A stretch of 64,000 nt of DNA from Chitinophagaceae bacterium. Its GTDB lineage: Bacteria > Bacteroidota > Bacteroidia > Chitinophagales > Chitinophagaceae. A program made the position numbers and the translations under genes. This document shows positions 9,277 through 17,393 of this stretch, piece after piece. The notes beneath the pieces were generated by a model. That model made no database searches and was not told the origin of the DNA. It saw only the letters and a program-made list of their open reading frames with translations. Positions within the stretch are counted from its first letter, which is position 1, and each line of letters starts with the position of its first letter. The stretch covers positions 1 to 64,000 of the forward strand of contig CANCPA010000003.1 of NCBI GenBank assembly GCA_947379895.1, written 5' to 3'.

Positions 9277-10197
9277 ATGGCATCTTCAAAATTAAAACAA
9301 GATTTATTGGGTAAAGGAATCAGGTCTCTATTGCAAAATATAGATACTGATTTGCAAACAACTGAAGGGAAACTTAAGAATGAGGTAGTAGATAAAGTAA
9401 CTACATCTCAAAGGATTCCTTTAGTGGATATTGTCATTAATCCAAAGCAACCTCGTCGCGATTTTGATCAAACTGCTCTTGAAGAGTTAGCGTCATCAAT
9501 CAAGACTCATGATATCATACAACCGCTTACCGTTTCTCAATTAGCAAATGGTAAGTATCAATTAATAGCAGGTGAGCGTCGTTTTCGTGCAAGCAAGTTA
9601 GCAGGATTAGTTGATGTGCCTGTTTATATTCGTCAGGCAAATGATGCTGAATTATTAGAACTAGCTCTATTAGAGAATTTACAAAGAGAAAATTTAAACG
9701 CAGTTGAAATCGGGCTTAGCTATAAAAGAATGATGGATGAGTTGAGCTACACGCAAGAACAAGTAGCTGAGAGAATGGGAAAAGAGCGTAGCACTGTAAC
9801 CAATTACATACGTTTATTAAAGCTTCCTCCCGATGTACTATTTGCTGTCAGGAATGGTACTTTAAGTATGGGACACGCTAGGGCTTTGATAAATATCGAC
9901 ACTGTAGACAAGCAATTGTATGTATTTAACGAAATAAAGGAAAAAGGGTTAAGTGTAAGGCAAACTGAAGAGTTTGTAAGAAACTTATATAAATCGGAAA
10001 AACCTAGTGCTAAACAAGCGAATACATATACACTTCCACCTGCCTACAAAAAAATTGAAGACAATTTGGCTTCACATTTTAGCACTAAAGTTAAGATGGC
10101 GGTAAATAAAAATGGCACAGGAAGTATTACTCTAGAATACTTTTCGTTAGATGAATTGAATAAGATTCTTGATCAAATGAACGTTGTTGTTAGCTAA
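9277..10197 (+). CDS. parB: Chromosome-partitioning protein ParB/Spo0J
   Basis: ParB binds parS and, as a CTP-dependent clamp, spreads on DNA to recruit ParA. In this 306-residue protein the N-terminal ParB/Srx domain shows NPKQPRRDFD at 55-64, the CTP-binding GERRFRA at 99-105 and ENLQRENLN at 133-141. A helix-turn-helix follows at about 155-180 (YTQEQVAERMGKERSTVTNY). The C-terminal part is a short dimerisation domain. ATG 9277 is the first in-frame start. The spacing from parA and the common strand suggest co-transcription. Confidence 0.96.
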   Translation: MASSKLKQDLLGKGIRSLLQNIDTDLQTTEGKLKNEVVDKVTTSQRIPLVDIVINPKQPRRDFDQTALEELASSIKTHDIIQPLTVSQLANGKYQLIAGERRFRASKLAGLVDVPVYIRQANDAELLELALLENLQRENLNAVEIGLSYKRMMDELSYTQEQVAERMGKERSTVTNYIRLLKLPPDVLFAVRNGTLSMGHARALINIDTVDKQLYVFNEIKEKGLSVRQTEEFVRNLYKSEKPSAKQANTYTLPPAYKKIEDNLASHFSTKVKMAVNKNGTGSITLEYFSLDELNKILDQMNVVVS

Positions 10198-10242
10198 ACA
10201 ATATTTACGATTGTGCAAGCAATCAATAGTAAGAATTTAAGT

Positions 10243-10938
10243 ATGCCTTTATACCGTTTTTTGATTTTAATTTTAGTCTTCTTAATGGTGGAAAATGGTA
10301 TGAACGCTCAGTCAGATACCTCTAAGCGAGTTAATAATACTGTTTTTACAGTAAAAGATTCTTTAAAAAATTTTTCATTATCTGAATCTTCAGCAAATAC
10401 TAAACCTCATATTCCAAGGATTGCTACACGTAGATCTTTAATGATTCCTGGTTGGGGGCAGGCTTATAATAAAGAATATTGGAAAATTCCCATTGTATAT
10501 GCTGCATTGGCTATTCCTGTTTACACCTACTTCTATAATACAAGTTATTACAAAAAGACAAGCTATGCTTATACCGCAAGGTATAATCAAATGTTTGGTG
10601 ATACAACAACAACAGTCGGAAAACTCGCAATAGCAAATGGGATAGCAGGTATTGACCCTCAGTTGGTAAACCTTGATATGTACTCTCTTGAATCCTATAG
10701 AAATCTGTTTAGAAAAGATCGTGACTACTCAATCTTGTGGTTTATAATACTTTGGGGAGTTAATGTGGCAGATGCAACTGTTTTTGCACATTTAAAAGAT
10801 TTCGACGTGAGTAATAACTTAACAATGCATGTTGAGCCAACATTTCATTCTTCAAATGGAACTTCGGGTATAACGCTTGCTTTTAATCTAAAACCTAAAA
10901 AACATACCCCTAGTTTTCTTACAAAAGAGGGTAATTAA
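10243..10938 (+). CDS. DUF5683 membrane protein
   Basis: This is a conserved Bacteroidota protein of unknown function, usually found between parB and dapB as here. Reading from ATG 10243 gives 231 residues with a signal peptide ending near NAQ. A GTG 30 nt upstream (10213) is possible but would add a hydrophilic stretch before the signal, so ATG is preferred. The family core RRSLMIPGWGQAYNKEYWK is followed by a hydrophobic segment (IPIVYAALAIPVYTYFY), and a second segment (YSILWFIILWGVNVADAT) lies about 60 residues further on. It may be membrane-embedded; no enzymatic motif is visible. Confidence 0.85.
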   Translation: MPLYRFLILILVFLMVENGMNAQSDTSKRVNNTVFTVKDSLKNFSLSESSANTKPHIPRIATRRSLMIPGWGQAYNKEYWKIPIVYAALAIPVYTYFYNTSYYKKTSYAYTARYNQMFGDTTTTVGKLAIANGIAGIDPQLVNLDMYSLESYRNLFRKDRDYSILWFIILWGVNVADATVFAHLKDFDVSNNLTMHVEPTFHSSNGTSGITLAFNLKPKKHTPSFLTKEGN

Positions 10939-10962
10939 TTGTAAATCATAAAAGTAATAATA

Positions 10963-11682
10963 ATGAAAATTGCATTGATTGGATATGGTAAAATGGGTAA
11001 GGCAATTGAAGAGATTGCCATCTCAAAAGGACATGAAGTTATCCTGAAACTCGATGTTACAAATCCTCAAGATTTTACAAAGCAAAATTTACAGGCATGC
11101 GATGTGGCAATCGAGTTTACAAGTCCTCATAGTGCTGTAGAGAACTTGAAAAAATGTTTTGATGCAGGTTTACCTGTTGTTTGTGGTAGTACGGGATGGC
11201 TTGCAGAATGGAATGATATACTTAAAGCATGTGAAGCGAATAATGGAGCATTAGTTTATGCGAGTAATTATAGTATTGGAGTTAACTTATTTTTTGAATT
11301 AAATACTTATTTAGCTAAATTAATGAGTAAACATCCCGATTATGAAGTTGCTCTTGAAGAAATTCATCATACCGAAAAAAAGGATTCTCCTAGTGGAACA
11401 GCAATAACATTGGCAGAGCAGGTACTTCGTTTTATTACAAATAAAAAGCAATGGGTTAACCATATTAGTGATAATCATGAAGAACTTGAAATCATTAGCG
11501 AAAGGATTGATCCGGCACCGGGGACTCATAAAATAAAATATACTTCGCCAATTGATGATATCGAAATTATACATACTGCACATAATAGAAAAGGGTTTGC
11601 AGGAGGGGCAGTTTTGGCGGCAGAGTTTCTTGTTGGTAAAAAAGGGATTTTTAATATGAAGCAAGTTCTTGGCTTTGATTAG
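10963..11682 (+). CDS. dapB: 4-hydroxy-tetrahydrodipicolinate reductase
   Basis: DapB catalyses the NAD(P)H-dependent reduction step of lysine and diaminopimelate synthesis. The 239-residue protein is the short form typical of Bacteroidota. The nucleotide-binding motif GYGKMG is at 7-12. The catalytic loop EIHHTEKKDSPSGTA covers 133-147, with H135/H136 and K139/K140 as the catalytic His and Lys candidates. VYASNYSIGVN at 98-108 contacts substrate in the family. It starts 24 bp after the DUF5683 gene and probably shares its transcript. Confidence 0.96.
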   Translation: MKIALIGYGKMGKAIEEIAISKGHEVILKLDVTNPQDFTKQNLQACDVAIEFTSPHSAVENLKKCFDAGLPVVCGSTGWLAEWNDILKACEANNGALVYASNYSIGVNLFFELNTYLAKLMSKHPDYEVALEEIHHTEKKDSPSGTAITLAEQVLRFITNKKQWVNHISDNHEELEIISERIDPAPGTHKIKYTSPIDDIEIIHTAHNRKGFAGGAVLAAEFLVGKKGIFNMKQVLGFD

Positions 11683-11903
11683 TAAATTCTGAGCTAGAGT
11701 CACAGAAGAAAAGCATACTTAATTTATAATTCAATAGGCATTAGAGGAACTTAATTCCTTTAATGCTTAGTAGAAATTACAAAAAGGGAATTAGGGAAGT
11801 CTATAATTCTAGTATAATTCTCAGTGACTTTAATTAATTTTTTTTCACTTTAATTTGATACTACTATCTTAGCAATCTAAAACAACAAGTTAAGTAACGT
11901 TTC

Positions 11904-12536
11904 ATGAAATTAATTTACACAATAGCCACTCTGATATTCCTAAATTCGTGCGGTTACTTTACAGAAACTAATAAGCCGTCAGGAGAGGATTCTTTACCAG
12001 TTCCTAAATCAATGCAATATCAAAAGCCTGGTTCGGTAGAACCAGAGAAAAAGGGAGCAAGTGAAGATCAGGTTACCATTAATGTTGAACCAACTTTAAC
12101 AAGACCTCAGCTTTTTTTAGTGATAAAAGATCAGGCTACTAATGAAAAGGATGCTCGTGAAAAGCTAAAAATCATTTTAAATAATCTTAGTTATATACAA
12201 AAGAAGAATAATCTTGCTTCTGTCGCTCCGATGGTAGCTTGGCATTCACAAAAACCATTTGCTTATATTGAAGAAGGAGGACTTCCACTTGCTACTCCAC
12301 TTAAGTATAATGAACCTGGAACTTATTATCGAAGAATTAAAAGAGAGAAGGCGGCAGTCGCTCATTTCTTTGGAAAACGATCATTAATTAATCGAGCTTA
12401 TGATTCGCTTTATGCTTGGTTAAAAGAAAATAATCAAGAACCAAAAGGATTTCCATGGGAAGAATATACTTCTGATCGTAAGACAATGAAAGACAATGCT
12501 TTTTTAGAAACTGATGTCTATATTTTGGTGAAGTAA
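11904..12536 (+). CDS. Lipoprotein with a GyrI-like ligand-binding domain
   Basis: The 210-residue protein begins with a lipoprotein signal peptide (FLNSC, lipidated C16), then a charged linker to about residue 70. The C-terminal 130 residues look like a GyrI-like/AraC-effector fold: MVAWHSQKPFAYIEEGG, PGTYYRRIKREKAAVAHFFG, a helix with YDSLYAWLKENN, and the closing PWEEYTSDRK ... ETDVYILV pattern common to this fold. Such domains bind small hydrophobic ligands or act as hydrolases in the cytosol, so a lipid-anchored copy is unusual. TATCTTAG lies 50 bp upstream as a weak -7 match. The domain call is inferred from pattern only. Confidence 0.6.
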   Translation: MKLIYTIATLIFLNSCGYFTETNKPSGEDSLPVPKSMQYQKPGSVEPEKKGASEDQVTINVEPTLTRPQLFLVIKDQATNEKDAREKLKIILNNLSYIQKKNNLASVAPMVAWHSQKPFAYIEEGGLPLATPLKYNEPGTYYRRIKREKAAVAHFFGKRSLINRAYDSLYAWLKENNQEPKGFPWEEYTSDRKTMKDNAFLETDVYILVK

Positions 12537-12582
12537 ATGGGGATTACCCATAATTTAATGTGCATCTGAAAATATGATTTGA

Positions 12583-13596
12583 TTATAATACCATTAGGCT
12601 ACATCCTCTTATATCACTGTTATCTAACCTGCCAATTACTTCAAAGCTTCCATCTTCAAACACTATTCCCATGTCATCTGTCGCAATAAACGAACAGCTA
12701 TAAATATTTGCTAAGTCAATAATGTTTAAAATTCCCTTGCCATGAGTGCGTATAGTTAAAGGATCGTCCTCATCTCTAACTAATACTTTCATCCAAGGTG
12801 GACAAATAAATCGACCATCTCCAAGTGAGTAAGCCTGACTTAATAACTCTGTCATGCCATATTCTGAGTGTACTTTCTTTACTCCTAATCCATTTGTGAT
12901 TATATGATGAACTTCTTCTCGTGTTAATTCTTTACGCCTGCCTTTCATACCACCTGTTTCCATAATGGTAGTATGAGTAAGTTGCAATGGAAATTGTTCG
13001 ACAAAGTCTAATAAAGCAAAGGTGACTCCAATCAAGAGTGTTTTCTGCCCCTTTTCTTCTAGTTTTAAGAGAACATCTTTTAAAGCAGAATAATTATTTA
13101 AGTAAAAACCGCTTTCTGGATGACCTGAACCTCTAATAAGTTCATCGACCATAACTATCAAGGATGAATTATTCCTTTCAAGATAGGAGGGAAGTAACCC
13201 AATAATACACCAATCTTTCAGTTCTCCATAAAAAAGATCAAACGCATTTAAAAAACTCGACTTATAAATATCTAAATCCTTTACTAAATGTTTACTATTA
13301 ATTGTTTGTGTTGTTCCACTGCTTTCAAATACTGCTTGTGGTTCATAGGTTGTTGAAACCACTGTTTCACTTTTAAAAAAAGAAATTGGAATAAAGTAAG
13401 GAAGAAAACCTAAGTCTTGTTTTGCTATCAATCCTTTTTGATTATTAACCTTTAAATGTTGATTTTTTCTGATTAGGTCACACCAATTTCGAAAAACCTT
13501 GTTATTATTGTATTGAAATTGAAAGATATCATCTGCAATATCAGAGAAGGTTTCGGTTGTAACTGAAAAAATATTGTTAATGATAGTATGCAACAC
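12583..13596 (-). CDS. LuxE/PaaK-family acyl-protein synthetase (adenylate-forming)
   Basis: The 337-residue protein matches the LuxE family of adenylate-forming enzymes that activate or transfer acyl groups. The phosphate-binding motif ESSGTTQ is at 91-97. Downstream motifs include GGMKGRRKELTREEVHH and KVHSEYGMTELLSQAY, the equivalent of the adenylate-forming YGxTE motif, followed by PPWMKVLVRD. LuxE in luminous bacteria acts with a reductase and transferase, none of which is present here, so this belongs to the wider family with unknown substrate. It is divergent from the lipoprotein at 13645, with 48 bp between the starts. Confidence 0.85.
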   Translation of the reverse strand: MLHTIINNIFSVTTETFSDIADDIFQFQYNNNKVFRNWCDLIRKNQHLKVNNQKGLIAKQDLGFLPYFIPISFFKSETVVSTTYEPQAVFESSGTTQTINSKHLVKDLDIYKSSFLNAFDLFYGELKDWCIIGLLPSYLERNNSSLIVMVDELIRGSGHPESGFYLNNYSALKDVLLKLEEKGQKTLLIGVTFALLDFVEQFPLQLTHTTIMETGGMKGRRKELTREEVHHIITNGLGVKKVHSEYGMTELLSQAYSLGDGRFICPPWMKVLVRDEDDPLTIRTHGKGILNIIDLANIYSCSFIATDDMGIVFEDGSFEVIGRLDNSDIRGCSLMVL

Positions 13597-13620
13597 AGAA
13601 ATTTGTTAGAATAGATTAAG

Positions 13621-13628
13621 TAAGTTTG
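13621..13628 (+). promoter_or_regulatory. Candidate -7 promoter element TAAGTTTG
   Basis: This is an exact match to the Bacteroidota -7 consensus TAnnTTTG, 16 nt before the ATG of the lipoprotein at 13645. A TTTG at 13602-13605 could serve as a -33 box, but its 15-nt spacing is shorter than usual. Confidence 0.5.
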
Positions 13629-13644
13629 ACGCAATTATAAATAT

Positions 13645-14127
13645 ATGAATACAAAAATACTGTTACTAGTTCTAATTACCATTATTCTTTTCGCTTGTAA
13701 TAAAACTAATTCCTCTAATCCTCAACTTACTTTTGTTAGTGTTAATAGTACTTCCTTACATACAGGCGATCAATTAATATTCAACTTAAGCTTTACTGAT
13801 GAACAAGGTGAGGTAGATACTTTGTTTATTAAACGAGTTTCAAAGGTTTGTTCGGATACAGCAAATACAGGTTGGGGATTAGATAGCACGGAATATCCTA
13901 CTCCTATTCCTTCTTATCCCTCAACAAAGCGTCAAAAGGGCACATTATCTATCAATTTTGGATACAGTAAAGACCCAAACAAGATTAATACATGTTATCT
14001 TCTTTCTGATGAAACAAGAGGGACTTCAAAAACAGATACTTCATATTTTAAGTTTTGTCTCAAAGATGCAGCAGGACATTTGAGCGATACGGTAAGTTCT
14101 CCCGCAATAACATTCTTACTTAATTAG
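13645..14127 (+). CDS. Putative lipoprotein, unknown function
   Basis: The 160-residue protein has a lipoprotein signal peptide with lipobox LFAC and lipidated C18. The mature part is Ser/Thr/Asp-rich and looks like a single beta-sandwich: alternating strands, TGDQLIFNLSFTDEQGEVDTL resembling an Ig-like or cadherin-like strand pair, and a closing FCLKDAAGHLSDTVSSPAI. I do not recognise a specific family. It is followed 6 bp later by the UbiA-like membrane protein, so the two are probably co-transcribed. Confidence 0.72.
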   Translation: MNTKILLLVLITIILFACNKTNSSNPQLTFVSVNSTSLHTGDQLIFNLSFTDEQGEVDTLFIKRVSKVCSDTANTGWGLDSTEYPTPIPSYPSTKRQKGTLSINFGYSKDPNKINTCYLLSDETRGTSKTDTSYFKFCLKDAAGHLSDTVSSPAITFLLN

Positions 14128-14133
14128 TTTTAT

Positions 14134-15039
14134 TTGTACTTACGAATCTTTCGCTCATTCTTTTTTGGTAACTATTTTTATGGTTGTTGTGTATTGTCGC
14201 TTTCATTAGAATCTTCATATCAACAAGTAATTCCACTCAATTCAATTTTGTATTATTTGTCTTTATTTTGTGGTACTGTTATCTATTATACCTATGCCTA
14301 TCAAGGTCAAGCTGCTCCTAATATAATTAACGAAAGGATTTTATGGTATAAAAAGCATAATAGACTAATATCTATTTCTCAATTGTTGTTACTCTTCGGT
14401 TTTATTATATCATTTCTTCTATTTATTAAAAAGCACATTAATAATTTCCAAAGTTTATCTATTTACACATTAGTTTTATTGCTTTTGTTTCCACTAGTAG
14501 CAGTACTATATTACGGAGGCATGTCAACTTCCGGAAAGCATTATAATTTAAGGAGGCAAGGATGGCTCAAACCATTTGTGATTGGTTTTGTTTGGTCTGG
14601 AATTGTAACAGTATATCCTTGTATCGTTTCATCTTTTGAACACAACTTAAATTATTATCTTACTATTTTAAATGGTTTACTCTTTATTAAAAACTTTCTT
14701 TTCATCTCCGTTTTGTGTATAATGTTTGATATTAAAGATTATGCGGATGATTCTAACAAGCAATTAAAAACATTTGTTGTGCGTGTAGGATTGAGAAAAA
14801 CGATATTCTTTATTTTGCTACCACTAAGTATAATCGGTTTTGGTTTGTTTTTATCTTATGCGATGTTGCTAAATTTTTGTACTACTCGGATATTGTTTAA
14901 TACAGTTCCCTTTGTTTTATTAATTTCTGTTGCTTATTCAATGTATAAACGAAAAAGTATTTTCTATTATCTATCTGTTATTGATGGCCTTATGATAATA
15001 AAGGCAGTATGTGGTATTTTGGGTATGATGATCATTTAA
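14134..15039 (+). CDS. UbiA-like prenyltransferase-family membrane protein (degenerate first motif)
   Basis: The 301-residue protein has about eight or nine hydrophobic segments. The second Asp-rich signature of UbiA prenyltransferases can be read as DIKDYADDSNKQLKTFVVRVG near 199-219, matching the family pattern DxxDxxxD...kTlpvrlG. The first signature (NDxxDxxxD) is not recognisable; its place is taken by a stretch around NIINERILWYKKHNRL. It may be a diverged prenyltransferase or a non-catalytic relative. The reading frame opens with TTG at 14134, 6 bp after the previous stop; no in-frame ATG fits before the first membrane segment. It is upstream of the rRNA methyltransferase gene. Confidence 0.6.
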   Translation: MYLRIFRSFFFGNYFYGCCVLSLSLESSYQQVIPLNSILYYLSLFCGTVIYYTYAYQGQAAPNIINERILWYKKHNRLISISQLLLLFGFIISFLLFIKKHINNFQSLSIYTLVLLLLFPLVAVLYYGGMSTSGKHYNLRRQGWLKPFVIGFVWSGIVTVYPCIVSSFEHNLNYYLTILNGLLFIKNFLFISVLCIMFDIKDYADDSNKQLKTFVVRVGLRKTIFFILLPLSIIGFGLFLSYAMLLNFCTTRILFNTVPFVLLISVAYSMYKRKSIFYYLSVIDGLMIIKAVCGILGMMII

Positions 15040-15092
15040 CTCTTAATTTATGTCAACAATTCAATTAAAACATTTTTCAAATTGATTCTTTT

Positions 15093-16286
15093 ATGAGCAG
15101 ATATTTTTCCTACTTAAATACAGCAAAGCAAATCGTAAGTGATTATAATGGAACAATTCCACTTGCAGCCTGGTTAAAGAATTTTTTTTCTAATAGGAAA
15201 CAAATGGGTAGCCGGGATAGGAGAGAGGTGGCGCAATTGGTATATCAATATTATCGTTTGGGTAATGCTTGTAAAAACGAAAATATTGATGAGCGATTTG
15301 CCATTTCAATTTTTTTATGTAATGGTAAATCCAATGAATTATTAAATCTTTTAAAACCTGAATGGAACCTGTCTATTGAATTACCTCTTAACGATAAAAT
15401 GTCAATGGTTAAGGGCTTTGATTCTTTAAATATCTTTCCCCTCATAGAAGCTGTTGCGATTGAAAATGAATACAAAAACTCGTTTTGTAAAGCTCATTTA
15501 TTTCAGCCTGATTTATATCTTCGTGTCAGACCCAATAAACTTGAAATAGTTATCAATAAACTTGAATTAAACAATATTAATTTTAGTCAGATTACTGCAA
15601 CCTGTTTGGCATTGAATAATGCTACTAAAATAGACCAAATTCTTTTGTTAGATAAAGAAGTCGTAATTCAGGATTATACATCTCAAAAAGTTGCTGCTTT
15701 CATCCAAATAGTTAAAGAACAATTTAATGGTATAAATCAAACTTTAAAAGTATGGGATTGCTGTGCAGCAAGTGGTGGTAAGTCAATTCTTGCAACAGAT
15801 GTTTTGGGTAAAATAGAGTTAACTGTTAGTGATATTCGTGATTCTATTATAAATAACTTAAGAAAACGTTTCGAGCGGGCAGGAATAGTCAAGTATCGAT
15901 CAATTATTATTGATGCTTCTAAGGAGTTAAATTACTTCAAAAACCAAAAATTTGATTTAATTATCTGTGATGCACCCTGTAGTGGTAGTGGTACTTGGGG
16001 AAGGACACCCGAAAACTTAGTCTTCTTTAAAGAAGAACAAATTCTATTTTACTCAAACCTTCAAAAGTCGATTGCATCAAATGTTATTCCTTATTTAAGC
16101 AAGGGTGGTTGTTTCTTATATATTACTTGTTCAGTTTATCAAGTTGAAAATGAAGGGACTGTTAACTTTCTGTTGAAAGAGTTCCCACACTTATTATTAC
16201 TAAAGCAAGAACTAATTGAAGGGTACACATTGGAAAAAGAAAAAAGGGCCGACAGTATGTTTGCAGCCCTTTTTAAAAATAGTTAA
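15093..16286 (+). CDS. RsmB/NOL1-NOP2 family rRNA (cytosine-C5) methyltransferase
   Basis: This SAM-dependent enzyme makes m5C in rRNA. The 397-residue sequence has an N-terminal helical domain and a C-terminal Rossmann domain. The SAM site is WDCCAASGGKS, then VSDIRDS. Motif IV is D293-A-P-C296-S with GSGTWGR, and motif VI contains the nucleophile C346 in ITCSVYQVENEG. These two cysteines are diagnostic. The gene is commonly named rsmB, but RsmF-type specificity cannot be ruled out by eye. Its 3' end contains an intrinsic terminator inside the coding sequence, and it ends 5 bp from the convergent desaturase gene. Confidence 0.9.
   Translation: MSRYFSYLNTAKQIVSDYNGTIPLAAWLKNFFSNRKQMGSRDRREVAQLVYQYYRLGNACKNENIDERFAISIFLCNGKSNELLNLLKPEWNLSIELPLNDKMSMVKGFDSLNIFPLIEAVAIENEYKNSFCKAHLFQPDLYLRVRPNKLEIVINKLELNNINFSQITATCLALNNATKIDQILLLDKEVVIQDYTSQKVAAFIQIVKEQFNGINQTLKVWDCCAASGGKSILATDVLGKIELTVSDIRDSIINNLRKRFERAGIVKYRSIIIDASKELNYFKNQKFDLIICDAPCSGSGTWGRTPENLVFFKEEQILFYSNLQKSIASNVIPYLSKGGCFLYITCSVYQVENEGTVNFLLKEFPHLLLLKQELIEGYTLEKEKRADSMFAALFKNS
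16241..16274. terminator. Bidirectional terminator inside the 3' end of the methyltransferase gene
   Basis: A perfect stem AAAAAGGGC (16241-16249) / GCCCTTTTT (16266-16274) has a 16-nt loop and A/T tracts on both sides. It overlaps the last 15 codons of the plus-strand gene and lies just past the stop of the convergent desaturase gene, so it can end both transcripts. Confidence 0.75.
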
Positions 16287-16291
16287 TGGTA

Positions 16292-17305
16292 TTAATTTAA
16301 AAAGTTGAATTCTTTAGGAGCAAGCCACGATAAATTAATCTCATCAGGAACCTTCATTCTTTCTGCTATCTTCTTATACCTGCTTGCAAGAGTACATAAA
16401 TAATCCTGTGCCTTGTTTGCTCCATCCTTTAACCCAGTAAGAGAATCTATATTCCAAAGCGAAACTAAGTGTTCAATAATACTAGCATAATCCCAAGTTG
16501 TGTAAACTCCAATTTTTTGAGTGATTGCTGAGAAATCTAAAAATATGTTTGGATCTTTTCCTCCCTTTTCCATTAAAACTGCAGGCATAGTAATTTGCTT
16601 ACGCATCATTTGTTCAAAAGCATGAATTGCTCCGTTTGGATCAATCTCAAATATTTGTGACATAAATGATTTGTATGCTTTTTCATGCCTAGCTTCATCT
16701 CCTGCGATAGTCTTACATATTCTTGAAAGGGTAGTGTCGCCTGCTTTATCTGCTAGTTTTCCTGTATTTACATGAGAAATTTTTGTGGCTCTCTCTTGAA
16801 ACGATGTGTAAACCATTGCCTGATAAGGATCATGGTTTGTATTTGGATTAAACCCATTATAGATAAGTCTGTGAATGGTTTGTTCAACTGCCTTCATATC
16901 ACATCTTCCAGACAAATAAAGGTATTTGTTTAATAAATCTCCATGACGATTTTCTTCGGCTGTCCATGCTCTCGACCATCTTACCCAAGCATTTGGGCTT
17001 GTCAAATCTCTTTCAGTATTCACCATTAAATTGAAATAGGTTTGATAGCTAGGAAGCGCTTCCTCTGTAATCATATTACCGACTAAAGAAGTAATAATTG
17101 TATCAGGGATGTTTGCTGCTCTTTCTCTTAGGGTCTTTATTTGATCAAAAGAATCATTTTTTGTAAGGTCAGGAAGAAAATCTGTTGGCTGCCAACAATC
17201 ATCAGGATCCACAAGTGTAGAATCTATTGTTTCCGAAACAAATCCCTCAAGCATTCCAATCACTTCCATGTTTTTGGCAATCTCATTGCTTTCTTTATTT
17301 TGCAT
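16292..17305 (-). CDS. Acyl-ACP desaturase (soluble di-iron)
   Basis: This soluble di-iron enzyme introduces a cis double bond into acyl-ACP. The 337-residue protein carries both carboxylate/histidine pairs on a four-helix core: TAEENRH with E118 and H121, and GDEARH with E204 and H207. Further likely ligands are E81/E82 and E171. It matches the plant-type stearoyl-ACP desaturase family found in Actinobacteria and some Bacteroidota. A plausible promoter lies upstream: TTTTG, about 20 bp, then TATATTTA. It is a single gene, convergent with the methyltransferase. Proximity to the sphingolipid cluster is noted, but no functional link is shown. Confidence 0.92.
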   Translation of the reverse strand: MQNKESNEIAKNMEVIGMLEGFVSETIDSTLVDPDDCWQPTDFLPDLTKNDSFDQIKTLRERAANIPDTIITSLVGNMITEEALPSYQTYFNLMVNTERDLTSPNAWVRWSRAWTAEENRHGDLLNKYLYLSGRCDMKAVEQTIHRLIYNGFNPNTNHDPYQAMVYTSFQERATKISHVNTGKLADKAGDTTLSRICKTIAGDEARHEKAYKSFMSQIFEIDPNGAIHAFEQMMRKQITMPAVLMEKGGKDPNIFLDFSAITQKIGVYTTWDYASIIEHLVSLWNIDSLTGLKDGANKAQDYLCTLASRYKKIAERMKVPDEINLSWLAPKEFNFLN

Positions 17306-17393
17306 GTTATATTTTGTAAATAATTATAAAAAAGTAAATATAACCGCAGGAAGGTAGTTTAGTTCAAAATCTGTTTTCGATAATGGATTATAT

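Noticed and set aside
8005-10197. parS site near parAB
   Set aside because: No sequence close to the usual TGTTTCACGTGAAACA palindrome was recognised by eye.
11320-11703. 127-residue minus-strand ORF opposite dapB
   Set aside because: It lies wholly over the catalytic part of dapB and its composition (Cys, Phe, Ile) is that of an antisense frame.
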